Below are positions 7,922 through 14,882 of a stretch of DNA of 24,367 nt, piece after piece. A program made the translations under genes and the position numbers. The notes under the pieces were generated by a model. The model saw only the letters and a program-made list of their open reading frames with translations. It had not been told where the DNA came from and did not search any database. Positions within the stretch are counted from its first letter, which is position 1; each line of letters opens with the position of its first letter. The DNA comes from JAJRZX01 sp964407495 (GTDB lineage: Bacteria > Desulfobacterota > GWC2-55-46 > JADFVP01): NCBI GenBank assembly GCA_964407495.1, contig CAYOVP010000029.1, positions 1 to 24,367 of the forward strand, given 5' to 3'.

Positions 7922-8995
7922 TCAGTGCCTTGTCACAGGCATGGAACCTGTTCGGAAGATCCTTCCCTTGAAACCCGAGGAATTGTGTATAAAGCCGTCA
8001 CTACCCACTATTACGCCCTCGACATCATCGAGGCTCTCTATGAGGGCGAGACCTTTTTTGGGCCCCAGTACAAAGACGGCAGTAGAGAGGGCGTCGGCTA
8101 TTGTGGGGTCTTTTGCCACTATGGTGGCGGCGCGAGACCTTCGCGCCGGGTACCCTGTCTGGGGGTCGAGGATATGGCTGTACCTCTTACCGTCCTTTGT
8201 GAAGAACCTCTCGTAGTCCCCGGAGGTGGCCACTGCGCCGTAGCGCGCGTAGGCCTCGCCGAGTATCTTGTCCTTCTCGCGAGGGTCCTGCATGCCGAGG
8301 ATGAAGTTGGCGTTCGTCATTGCACCGGCCTTGTTTACGAGGAACATGTCTCCGCCGGCCTTTATGATGGCGCGCGTGACGCCCTTTTTCGTGAGTTCCA
8401 GGCCGGCCTGCTCGACTATGTACCCCTTTGCCACACCGCCGAGGTTGAGGGTCATGCCCTTTTTGAGGAGCCTGACGGTGCCGGCCTTTTCGTCCACATA
8501 CACGTTCCTGTAGTTTACAAGGGGCAGGACCTTCTCTACCTCTTCCCGTGTTGGCACGTGTTTCTTCTCGCCAGAGAAGCCCCAGATACCGGCCATGGCG
8601 CCCACCGTGGGGTCAAAGGCCCCGTCTGAGAGGCGCGCTACGAGGAGGGCCTTTTTTATGACCCCTATTACCTCTGCCGGGACCTTTACGGCCCGGCCTG
8701 CTGAACGCGAGATGCGCGAGACCGCGCTCCCTGGGTCATAACTGCTGAATACCTTCTCCAGGCCGGCTATCCTCTTAAAGGCGGCACCAGCGGCCTCATC
8801 AAATCTCTTGCTGTCCCCCCCCATCATGGTGATCTCGACAACAGTGCCCATGAGTATCTTCTTGTACACAGGGCTCTTTGCCGGCCTCTCGGCGATGAAG
8901 CCATAGCCCATGACAAAGAAGATGACTGCAACGAGGGCCACGTAAATTATACGGAGCCTAAGGTTGGAGTTCCGGGGGGTATTACTCGAAGGCAT
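7922..8995 (-). CDS. apbE: membrane-anchored FAD:protein FMN transferase (ApbE family)
   Basis: ApbE enzymes cleave FAD and attach FMN covalently to a Ser/Thr of target flavoproteins such as Na+-NQR/Rnf subunits, acting outside the cytoplasmic membrane. The 357-residue protein has one hydrophobic segment at about 14-33 and no lipobox cysteine, so it is probably held by an N-terminal anchor. Family motifs are KKILMGTVVEI, the NLGGVAKGYIVEQA segment, AGGDMFLVN, HILDPQTGYPARRS and the metal-binding IADALSTAVFVLG. No recognisable target flavoprotein is nearby. It follows the DksA gene by 81 bp on the same strand. No convincing ribosome site precedes the ATG, so the exact start is uncertain. Confidence 0.9.
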   Translation of the reverse strand: MPSSNTPRNSNLRLRIIYVALVAVIFFVMGYGFIAERPAKSPVYKKILMGTVVEITMMGGDSKRFDEAAGAAFKRIAGLEKVFSSYDPGSAVSRISRSAGRAVKVPAEVIGVIKKALLVARLSDGAFDPTVGAMAGIWGFSGEKKHVPTREEVEKVLPLVNYRNVYVDEKAGTVRLLKKGMTLNLGGVAKGYIVEQAGLELTKKGVTRAIIKAGGDMFLVNKAGAMTNANFILGMQDPREKDKILGEAYARYGAVATSGDYERFFTKDGKRYSHILDPQTGYPARRSRAATIVAKDPTIADALSTAVFVLGPKKGLALIESLDDVEGVIVGSDGFIHNSSGFKGRIFRTGSMPVTRH

Positions 8996-9076
8996 TATAT
9001 TGAAAAACCCAAATAAATCAAGTGGTTATATGGCAATAGCGGCCTTTGGCAGGGGGCCTCCGGGGCCTTGGGGCGG

Positions 9077-9649
9077 TTAGTGAAAGGAGTCGATATCCGT
9101 GTCCGACCTGTCGATGATCCTTAGAAGCCCCTCGTCCTCGGTCTTGCCGGCTATGCGCTCTTCGCGCTCAAGCCGCGACTGGCAGTCCACGCAGACCCTT
9201 GTAAAGGGCAGGACCTTGAGCCTCTTTTCTCCCACAGGCTCGCCGCACTCCTCACAGATACCGTATGAGCCCTCGTTAATCCTCTCGAGGGCAAGGTCTA
9301 TCTCGGCAAGTTTTTTTCTTTCCCTGTCGCCGAGCATGAGCGATAGTTCGCGTTCGCGCTCATCGCTCGCTATATCGTAGATATCCCCGATCTCCCTCTG
9401 GCCCTGGCTGCTCTCCTTGCGGATCTTTGCCGAGACGTCTGCGAGGATCCTCTTTTTATCGCTGAGTAGTTGTTCTCTTATTATATCGTAGAAGGTAGGT
9501 TTTTTCTTGCTTTTCTTTGCTACCTTTGCAGACGCGGCCCTTGGGGCGGTCTTTTTTGTCGTGCCCCTGCCTGCCGCTACGCCCTTTTTTTTCTTCGTGG
9601 CCGTTCCCGTTGCCCTGTCCTTTTTAGAGGTCTTTTTTGTGGCCGTCAT
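9077..9649 (-). CDS. dksA: DksA/TraR-family zinc-finger regulator with lysine-rich N-terminal tail
   Basis: DksA-type proteins insert a coiled coil into the RNA polymerase secondary channel and, with ppGpp, adjust transcription of ribosomal and stress genes. From about residue 51 the protein looks like a normal member: a long helical hairpin whose tip carries DxxDxA (D89, D92, A94), then a four-cysteine zinc finger (C132, C135, C153, C156). The first 50 residues are unusual. They consist almost only of Lys, Ala, Thr, Gly and Arg, like a histone H1 or AlgP-type tail, which suggests direct DNA or RNA binding. The ATG is preceded by AAGGAAGG at a suitable distance, and a strong promoter lies just upstream. 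The function of the tail is inference. Confidence 0.88.
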   Translation of the reverse strand: MTATKKTSKKDRATGTATKKKKGVAAGRGTTKKTAPRAASAKVAKKSKKKPTFYDIIREQLLSDKKRILADVSAKIRKESSQGQREIGDIYDIASDERERELSLMLGDRERKKLAEIDLALERINEGSYGICEECGEPVGEKRLKVLPFTRVCVDCQSRLEREERIAGKTEDEGLLRIIDRSDTDIDSFH

Positions 9650-9726
9650 TGGATCAGCCTTCCTTGTTTGAGGTTGAGAACGCCCTTACACCCAGCCCCT
9701 TGCCTGCTTTTTTCTCAAGGGGTAAC

Positions 9727-9754
9727 AGTATACAGTTTTTTCACAAATTGTCAA
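9727..9754 (-). promoter_or_regulatory. sigma70-type promoter of the dksA-like gene
   Basis: On the minus strand there is a perfect -35 TTGACA (9754-9749), a 16-bp spacer and a -10 TATACT (9732-9727, five of six). It predicts a leader of about 70 nt before the dksA-like ATG. Confidence 0.7.
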
Positions 9755-9843
9755 GAGTGCCAGTCCTCAAGCATTTTTTGCAATAAAAACAAGCGGTTGT
9801 GTGTAGGAGCCCCCTCTTTTCGTCCTTTGCGGGCCAAAACGGT

Positions 9844-9872
9844 TTGACAGGGTTTTTTGATGTATTTATACT
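9844..9872 (+). promoter_or_regulatory. sigma70-type promoter of mnmG
   Basis: A perfect -35 TTGACA (9844-9849), a 17-bp spacer and a -10 TATACT (9867-9872, five of six) point to mnmG. The predicted start near 9879 places the parS site in the 5' untranslated leader. It is divergent from the dksA promoter, with about 90 bp between the two -35 boxes. Confidence 0.75.
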
Positions 9873-9903
9873 GGAGTATTAAGGTGCCTTATGGGCCTTC
9901 AGG

Positions 9904-9919
9904 TGTTCCACGTGGAACA
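9904..9919. promoter_or_regulatory. parS centromere site 1
   Basis: The perfect 16-bp palindrome TGTTCCACGTGGAACA differs from the Bacillus consensus TGTTTCACGTGAAACA only by one symmetric base pair, a variant common among bacterial parS sites. ParB would load here as a CTP-dependent clamp. It lies between the mnmG promoter and its start codon, about 7 kb from dnaA and 3.8 kb from parB. Confidence 0.92.
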
Positions 9920-9960
9920 TCGTAGGCGAGGAGCCAGGCAAAGAGAGGGGGAACGACGGG

Positions 9961-11844
9961 GTGGAAAGGTATTACGATTACGATGTAATAGTCGTGGGTG
10001 GCGGGCACGCCGGGTGCGAGGCCGCGCTTGCCACGGCGAGGATGGGGCTCCGTACGCTCATGGTCACCCTGAACCTCGATACCATTGGCCAGATGTCCTG
10101 CAACCCTGCCATTGGCGGCGTTGCAAAGGGGCACCTTGTGCGCGAGATAGATGCCCTTGGCGGGGAGATGGCCAGGGCCATTGACGATACGGCCATACAG
10201 TTTCGCACCCTCAACCAGAGCAAGGGCCCAGCCGTACGGTCTACGCGGGCGCAGGCCGACCGCACCGCCTACAGGCTGAGGATGAAAAGGGTTGTGGAGG
10301 AGACGCCAGGGCTCTGTCTCAGACAGGGGGTGGTGGAGAGTCTCATCACTTCGAGGGGGGCAGATGGCAGGCCCGAGGTGCGGGGAATCCGCCTCGGCAC
10401 TGGAGAAGAGTTTCTTGGTGGGAAGGTCATACTTACTACGGGCACTTTCCTGAAGGGCCTGATGCACATAGGTACGAGGCGCTTTACAGGGGGAAGGGCG
10501 GGCGATGGCGTGAGTACAGGGCTCTCTGCCTCGCTCTCTGCCCTGGGCCTCGTGCTCGGGCGTATGAAGACAGGCACCTGCCCAAGGCTGGACAGAAGGA
10601 CCATAGACTACTCCAGGGTGGAAGAGCAACCCCTGCAGGCCCCTTATGAGTTCAACCCCTTTTCCTTCTCCTCTCCTCCCTTTACGAGAGAACAGATACC
10701 CTGCCACATTACCTATACAAACGAGAAAACCCATGAGGTCATCCGAAAAAACCTCGACAAATCGCCCCTCTTCAGCGGGGCAATCGAGGGCATCGGCCCA
10801 AGGTACTGCCCCTCCATAGAGGACAAGGTAGTGAAGTTCCCTGACAGGACGCGCCACCAGGTCTTCCTTGAGCCCGAGGGAGCGGATACCGTGGAAGTCT
10901 ACCCCAACGGGCTCTCCACGTCCCTTCCCATAGACGTTCAGACCGCATTTCTCCGCACCATAAGGGGCCTTGAAAAGGTGGAGATAGTAAGGCCCGGATA
11001 CGCCGTTGAGTACGACTACGTGGACCCGCGCCAACTCCTTCCAAGCCTGGAGACGCGGAAAGTAGGGGGCCTCTTTCTCGCGGGCCAGATAAACGGCACA
11101 TCAGGGTACGAGGAGGCAGCGGCGCAGGGCCTCATGGCAGGGATAAACGCGGCGCTCGCGTTACAGGGCCGTGCACCCCTGGTCCTTGCCCGGTACGAGG
11201 CCTACATCGGGGTGATGATAGACGACCTCGTCACCAGGGGGACCACCGAGCCCTACAGGGTCTTTACCTCGAGGGCCGAGCACAGGCTTCTGCTTCGAGA
11301 GGACAATGCAGAACTGCGCCTTCGCAAGAGGGGGTTTGATGCGGGCCTTGTGCAAGAAGATGTTTATGAGTCTTTTATCTCGAGAAAACACGCCCTTGAA
11401 GACATGCGCCAGTTCCTCGATAAGACCCGCGTGAGAGAAACCCAGGCAGGTTGCCTTGCCGCGGCAAGCGGCAGGATAAAGGCCTCCATTACGCTCAAGG
11501 AACTCCTCCGGCGCCCTGACGTCTGCCTTGAGGATATAGGCAGGGTCGTAGAGTTGCCGGCATGCCTTGACCCGGCACTCGCGCGCATAATAGAGACAGA
11601 GATAAAGTACGAGGGGTACATAAAACGCCAGGCCGAGGAGGCCAGGAGGGCCCAGAGGGCCGAGGCCCTCCGCATCCCCGAGGATTTCCCATACCACGAG
11701 GTTTACGGTCTCTCTCGCGAGGGCAGGGAAAAACTCTCCCTCACACGGCCCCTCTCCATAGGCCAGGCAGGCCGCATACCAGGCATAACACCAGCGGCCA
11801 TCTCGGCCATCCTCATTCACATGAAAAAGACGGGCGCGCTCTGA
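9961..11844 (+). CDS. mnmG: tRNA uridine-5-carboxymethylaminomethyl modification enzyme MnmG (GidA)
   Basis: MnmG, with MnmE, installs the carboxymethylaminomethyl group on the wobble U34 of certain tRNAs, using FAD, NADH and methylene-THF. The 627 residues match the family. The FAD-binding DVIVVGGGHAGCEAA is at the N-terminus, followed by TLNLDTIGQMSCNPAIGG and KGHLVREIDALGG. FTSRAEHRLLLREDNAE is mid-protein, and the C-terminal helical domain contains YEGYIKRQ, a segment of the MnmE-binding region. The start is GTG, preceded by GAGAGGGGG. It overlaps the rsmG start by one base (TGATG), so the two are co-translated; mnmG-rsmG-parA-parB is a conserved origin-proximal order. MnmE is not in the window. 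Confidence 0.97.
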   Translation: MERYYDYDVIVVGGGHAGCEAALATARMGLRTLMVTLNLDTIGQMSCNPAIGGVAKGHLVREIDALGGEMARAIDDTAIQFRTLNQSKGPAVRSTRAQADRTAYRLRMKRVVEETPGLCLRQGVVESLITSRGADGRPEVRGIRLGTGEEFLGGKVILTTGTFLKGLMHIGTRRFTGGRAGDGVSTGLSASLSALGLVLGRMKTGTCPRLDRRTIDYSRVEEQPLQAPYEFNPFSFSSPPFTREQIPCHITYTNEKTHEVIRKNLDKSPLFSGAIEGIGPRYCPSIEDKVVKFPDRTRHQVFLEPEGADTVEVYPNGLSTSLPIDVQTAFLRTIRGLEKVEIVRPGYAVEYDYVDPRQLLPSLETRKVGGLFLAGQINGTSGYEEAAAQGLMAGINAALALQGRAPLVLARYEAYIGVMIDDLVTRGTTEPYRVFTSRAEHRLLLREDNAELRLRKRGFDAGLVQEDVYESFISRKHALEDMRQFLDKTRVRETQAGCLAAASGRIKASITLKELLRRPDVCLEDIGRVVELPACLDPALARIIETEIKYEGYIKRQAEEARRAQRAEALRIPEDFPYHEVYGLSREGREKLSLTRPLSIGQAGRIPGITPAAISAILIHMKKTGAL

Positions 11845-12521
11845 TGGCTCGAAAGGGAGGAAAAGCGGTCTATCAATCAGACCTCGAAGGGGAACTCCGC
11901 GAGGGCGCCTTGACTCTTGGCGTCAAACTCGACGGTCCTGCCATTAAAAGGTTCATGACTTATCTTCAGGAACTCATACGCTGGGGGACGAAGATAAACC
12001 TCACTGGCCCGGCCACGGCGCAGGATATTATAAGGCGACACTTTCTCGACAGCCTCTCTCTTCTACCCATACTTCACGACTTGAAGTGCCGGAAGGTCCT
12101 CGACATGGGCTCTGGCGCTGGTTTTCCCGGACTCGTACTCAAGATAGCGGATCCCTCTCTGGAGGTCACCCTTCTTGACTCACGGGAAAAGCGCGTCTTT
12201 TTTCTCCGGCACGTCCTGCGGACCCTGGGCCTCGGCAAGGGCATATCGGCTATCCATGGCCGCGCCGAGGCCCTTCTGCCAGAACATGCCAAAGCCTTTG
12301 ACTGTGTTGTCTCGCGGGCCTTCTCAGCCCTCTCGACCTTTCTTGCCCTTGCAGGGCCCTATACACGCCAGGGCGGTTTTATAATAGCCATGAAGGGGCC
12401 AAGGGGCAGGGAAGAGGCCGAGGCCATTGAAGTGAATGGCCTCGCGGGGCCGCGCATCGAGGGCGTAACCCTTCCCTTTGAGGGGCGCGAAGGGTTTTTT
12501 ATTATGTTCCAGAAGACCTGA
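11844..12521 (+). CDS. rsmG: 16S rRNA (guanine-N7) methyltransferase RsmG (GidB)
   Basis: RsmG methylates N7 of G527 in 16S rRNA using S-adenosylmethionine; loss confers low-level streptomycin resistance in several bacteria. The 225-residue protein has the GidB layout: an N-terminal helical part with WGTKINLTG, then RHFLDSL, the SAM-binding VLDMGSGAGFPGLVL (about residues 90-104), LLDSREKRVFFL, and VVSRAFSAL. The ATG shares its A with the mnmG TGA stop, so translation is probably coupled. A 418-bp spacer holding a second parS and several hairpins separates it from parA. Confidence 0.95.
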   Translation: MARKGGKAVYQSDLEGELREGALTLGVKLDGPAIKRFMTYLQELIRWGTKINLTGPATAQDIIRRHFLDSLSLLPILHDLKCRKVLDMGSGAGFPGLVLKIADPSLEVTLLDSREKRVFFLRHVLRTLGLGKGISAIHGRAEALLPEHAKAFDCVVSRAFSALSTFLALAGPYTRQGGFIIAMKGPRGREEAEAIEVNGLAGPRIEGVTLPFEGREGFFIMFQKT

Positions 12522-12543
12522 GCGGCCCTCTCTCCACGCCCCA

Positions 12544-12559
12544 TGTTCCACGTGGAACA
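12544..12559. promoter_or_regulatory. parS centromere site 2
   Basis: The same palindrome as site 1, TGTTCCACGTGGAACA, here extended by one further symmetric pair (A...T at 12543 and 12560). It starts 22 bp after the rsmG stop. Two identical sites 2.6 kb apart flank mnmG-rsmG. Confidence 0.92.
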
Positions 12560-12656
12560 TTGTTATCCAGCGGCCATGGGCCGGTGGCATTCTTGTTCCA
12601 AAGAGAGTCGGGTGGTGCGCAGGGCTCTATAAAATGGCATTAAACTCGTCCCCAAT

Positions 12657-12692
12657 TGGTTTTCTTTGCCCCGCTTTCTTTCTTTGGCGGGC
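12657..12692 (+). repeat. hairpin repeat family 1, short copy (rsmG-parA gap)
   Basis: The flank AATTGGTTTTCTTTG is followed by CCCCGCTTTCTTTC and then TTTGGCGGG. Only the GC base of the stem (CCCGC with GCGGG-like GGCGGG) pairs; the A-rich second arm is missing. It looks like a truncated or rearranged copy of the element at 12754. Confidence 0.55.
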
Positions 12693-12709
12693 AGTGCCTT
12701 CCTATTTTT

Positions 12710-12736
12710 CGGGCTTCGCTGATGCCCTACCCAACC
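12710..12736 (-). repeat. repeat family 2 copy (rsmG-parA gap)
   Basis: Read on the minus strand the element begins GGTTGGGTAGGGC and ends AGCGAAGCCCG. It has the same order of blocks as the palindromes at 24230 and 24315 (GGTTGGGTAGAGC ... AGCGAAACCC). GGGC and GCCC pair internally here, whereas the other copies pair GTTGGGT with ACCCAAC. Confidence 0.5.
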
Positions 12737-12753
12737 AAGTCTATTCAAAATAT

Positions 12754-12839
12754 TGGTTTTCTTTGCCCCGCTTTCTTTTTTCTAAAAGAAAGCGGGAGGT
12801 TTTCTTTGTCTTACTTTCTTTTTTCCAAAAGAAAGTAAG
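12754..12839 (+). repeat. hairpin repeat family 1, tandem pair of perfect hairpins
   Basis: Two successive units each start with TTTTCTTTG. The first hairpin (12767-12796) has a 13-bp arm CCCGCTTTCTTTT, loop TTCT and an exactly complementary second arm. The second (12810-12839) has a 13-bp arm CTTACTTTCTTTT, loop TTCC and an exactly complementary second arm. The inner eight bases are shared, but the outer five differ and are compensated on both sides. They lie between rsmG and parA. Confidence 0.85.
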
Positions 12840-12857
12840 GAAGTCTTTATTCTTTTC

Positions 12858-12872
12858 GCGGGCGAAGCCCGC
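12858..12872. repeat. small GC hairpin
   Basis: GCGGGC, loop GAA, GCCCGC. A close relative with loop TTC is at 14684-14700 after parB. It adjoins the family 1 tandem pair, so the two may form a composite element. No T tract follows, so it is not a convincing terminator. Confidence 0.5.
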
Positions 12873-12920
12873 TTCCTGCCCCTGGTCCTTACATTTTATC
12901 TTTTTTTCTTTTCTGCCTTA

Positions 12921-12929
12921 TGGTAGAAT
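12921..12929 (+). promoter_or_regulatory. possible extended -10 element of parA
   Basis: TGGTAGAAT (TG-n-TAGAAT) ends 10 bp before the parA ATG. No good -35 is visible. If used, transcription would start within a few bases of the ATG and the message would be nearly leaderless, consistent with the absence of a ribosome site. Confidence 0.3.
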
Positions 12930-12939
12930 CTCATCTCTT

Positions 12940-13728
12940 ATGAGCAGGATAATTTCCATAGCCAACCAGAAGGGCGGGGTGGGAAAGACCACCACTGCCG
13001 TGAACCTCGCGGCCTCGCTTGCTGTTGCCGAGTTGAGGATACTTCTTATTGATCTCGACCCCCAGGGCAATGCCACGAGCGGCCTTGGCCTGGAGAAAGA
13101 CTCGCCAGGGGGGGTTTACAGGGCCCTTATCAAGGAGGCGCCCCTTGGCTCGCTCATAAGGGAGACGGCCCTCTCGTTTCTCAAGGCCGTACCATCGAGT
13201 ATAGACCTCATAGGAGCAGAGGTTGAACTCATAGACGCAGAGAGTCGTGAGTTCGCCCTCAAGGAGGCCATAGAGGGGCTTGACGAGGACTTTGACTATA
13301 TACTCATAGACTGCCCCCCATCGCTGAGCATACTCACGGTGAACGCCCTCGTGGCCTCGGACGCCGTTATCATACCACTGCAGTGCGAGTATTACTCCCT
13401 CGAGGGCATCTCACAGATAATGAAGACCATAGACCTCATAAAGGCGGAACTCAACCCGGGCCTCGAGATAGAAGGCGTGCTCCTTACCATGTTCGATTCC
13501 CGTAACAGGCTCGCCCACCAGGTGGTGAACGAGGTGCGAGAGTTCTTCTCAGACAAGGCCTTCAGCACCGTGATACCAAGGAACGTGCGCATCAGCGAGA
13601 GTCCGTCCTTTGGCAAGCCCGTTCTCCTCTATGACGTGCAATCCAGGGGGGCGCAGTGCTATCTGGAACTGGCCCGCGAGGTCTTCAACCGCGACACCAA
13701 TGCGGGCGGAAGGCTTTCTGCCCAATAA
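12940..13728 (+). CDS. parA: chromosome-partitioning ATPase ParA (Soj)
   Basis: ParA is a Walker-type ATPase that binds DNA non-specifically as an ATP dimer and moves ParB-parS complexes; it also influences DnaA in some species. The protein is 262 residues with the deviant Walker A KGGVGKTTTA starting at residue 11 (signature lysine K11), LLIDLDPQGNATSG (about 34-47), DYILIDCPPSLS and the VLLTMFDSRNRLAHQV segment. The frame is open 154 codons upstream, but that part translates intergenic hairpins and a parS site. The ATG at 12940 gives exactly the family N-terminus (MSRIISIANQKGG). No clear ribosome site precedes it. parB begins 33 bp after the stop. Confidence 0.96.
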   Translation: MSRIISIANQKGGVGKTTTAVNLAASLAVAELRILLIDLDPQGNATSGLGLEKDSPGGVYRALIKEAPLGSLIRETALSFLKAVPSSIDLIGAEVELIDAESREFALKEAIEGLDEDFDYILIDCPPSLSILTVNALVASDAVIIPLQCEYYSLEGISQIMKTIDLIKAELNPGLEIEGVLLTMFDSRNRLAHQVVNEVREFFSDKAFSTVIPRNVRISESPSFGKPVLLYDVQSRGAQCYLELAREVFNRDTNAGGRLSAQ

Positions 13729-13761
13729 GTTCAATAAAAACAAATAGTTACGGAACATCCC

Positions 13762-14661
13762 ATGGCCGAAAAGAAGAGGGTCCTCGGTAGAGGCCTTGGC
13801 GCGCTCATAGGCACGGTCCGCAAGGACGAGGAGACCAAGACACAAGGGGCTACGCCGGTAGAAGACAAAAAATTCTTCTACTGTGCCGTGAGCCACATCC
13901 GTCCCAATGCGGCCCAGCCCAGAAGAGACTTCGACGAGGACGCACTCACCGACCTTGCGGCCTCCATCCAAGAAAAGGGCGTAATCGAACCCCTCATAGT
14001 GCGCCGAGGCCCAGCGTCCAAAGAGTTCGAACTGATTGCCGGAGAACGGCGATGGCGAGCCGCGAAGATGGCCGGCCTCGAAGAGGTTCCCGTTGTCATT
14101 GTCGAGGCCACAGAGGAAGAGAGCCTCGAACTCGCCATCATCGAGAACATCCAGCGCCAGGACCTCAACGCACTGGAAGAGGCCGAGGCTTACCGCCACC
14201 TCATGGGATTCGGACTCTCGCAGGAAGAAGTCGCGCGCCGTGTGGGCAAGGGCAGGGCAACGGTAGCCAACTACCTCCGCCTCCTGGGGCTACCCGACGA
14301 GGTCAAGGAGGCCCTCCGTGAGGGCAGCGTCACCATGGGACACGCCAGGGCCATTCTCGCCCTCAGCACCACGCAGGCACGCATCAGCCTCCTTCGCGAA
14401 ATCCTCGCAAAGGGCCTCTCCGTACGTGAGGCCGAGGCCGCAACAAGTAGCGGCACAAAGGGCGCGACGACAAGATCGAGGGTAAAAACCGGGGCAAGGG
14501 TAGACCCTGCCATAAGAGCCCTCGAAGACGAACTGAGAGAGATTTTCGCCACAAAAACACACGTAAAAGACAAGAACGGCAGGGGAAGCATAGAGATACT
14601 CTACTACTCCCCCGACGAGAGAGAACGTATAATAGAACTCCTTCGGTCTGTAAAAGACTGA
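13762..14661 (+). CDS. parB: chromosome-partitioning protein ParB (Spo0J), CTP-dependent DNA clamp
   Basis: ParB binds parS, uses CTP to close into a sliding clamp and spreads over the origin region. The 299-residue protein starts with the ParA-stimulating segment KKRVLGRGLGALIG (about 4-17). Next come PNAAQPRRDFDE, the CTP-binding GERRWRAAKMAG (about 94-105) and IIENIQRQDLNALEEA. The helix-turn-helix LSQEEVARRVGKGRATVANYLRLL follows, and a C-terminal dimerisation segment ends the protein (IEILYYSPDERERIIELL). It is 33 bp downstream of parA with no terminator between, so they form one operon. Both parS sites are in the same cluster. All expected motifs are intact. Confidence 0.97.
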   Translation: MAEKKRVLGRGLGALIGTVRKDEETKTQGATPVEDKKFFYCAVSHIRPNAAQPRRDFDEDALTDLAASIQEKGVIEPLIVRRGPASKEFELIAGERRWRAAKMAGLEEVPVVIVEATEEESLELAIIENIQRQDLNALEEAEAYRHLMGFGLSQEEVARRVGKGRATVANYLRLLGLPDEVKEALREGSVTMGHARAILALSTTQARISLLREILAKGLSVREAEAATSSGTKGATTRSRVKTGARVDPAIRALEDELREIFATKTHVKDKNGRGSIEILYYSPDERERIIELLRSVKD

Positions 14662-14683
14662 GAAAAGAAAAAAAGAAGGGTGT

Positions 14684-14700
14684 GGCGGGCTTCGCCCACC
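14684..14700. repeat. small GC hairpin after parB
   Basis: GGCGGGC, loop TTC, GCCCACC: six of seven pairs match. It begins 22 bp after the parB stop. An A run follows rather than T, so a rho-independent terminator for parB is not supported. It resembles the hairpin at 12858-12872 in the opposite orientation. Confidence 0.45.
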
Positions 14701-14721
14701 AAAAAAACAAAAGAGAAAGAA

Positions 14722-14736
14722 GCGGCCTTTGGCCGC
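14722..14736. repeat. small GC hairpin before repeat copy D
   Basis: GCGGCC, loop TTT, GGCCGC, a perfect 6-bp stem, followed by ATA. A related GCGGCCCGCATA string precedes the family 1 copy upstream of gyrA (about 16365-16377), which suggests that this hairpin travels with family 1. Confidence 0.45.
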
Positions 14737-14748
14737 ATATTAGAAAAC

Positions 14749-14801
14749 CTTACTTTCTTTTAGGAAAAAGAAAGTAAGACAAAGAAAACCAATTTTGCGC
14801 C
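14749..14801 (-). repeat. hairpin repeat family 1, copy D (parB-bactofilin gap)
   Basis: There is a perfect 13-bp stem (arm CTTACTTTCTTTT at 14749-14761, loop AGGA). After it comes ACAAAGAAAACC, the reverse complement of the family flank GGTTTTCTTTG, then AATTTTGCGCC. It is nearly identical over about 53 bp to the copy at 16285, 1.5 kb away. Confidence 0.85.
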
Positions 14802-14882
14802 CTGAACAAGGTAAACCAAAAGAAGAGAATGACCTGCATGGTGGGTGGAATAGACAACCCCTCAAACACGCGAGGTATCCCC

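Noticed and set aside
9650..9960. oriC at the divergence point
   Set aside because: No DnaA box close to TTATCCACA is visible here, while good boxes lie in the dnaA leader.
9889..11034. 381-residue open frame antisense to mnmG
   Set aside because: It has no recognisable motif, the opposite strand encodes a complete MnmG, and its composition is that of an antisense shadow.
12478..12939. 154-residue N-terminal extension of ParA
   Set aside because: It translates the end of rsmG, the parS site and hairpin repeats; ParA proteins begin at the MSRIISIANQKGG start chosen.
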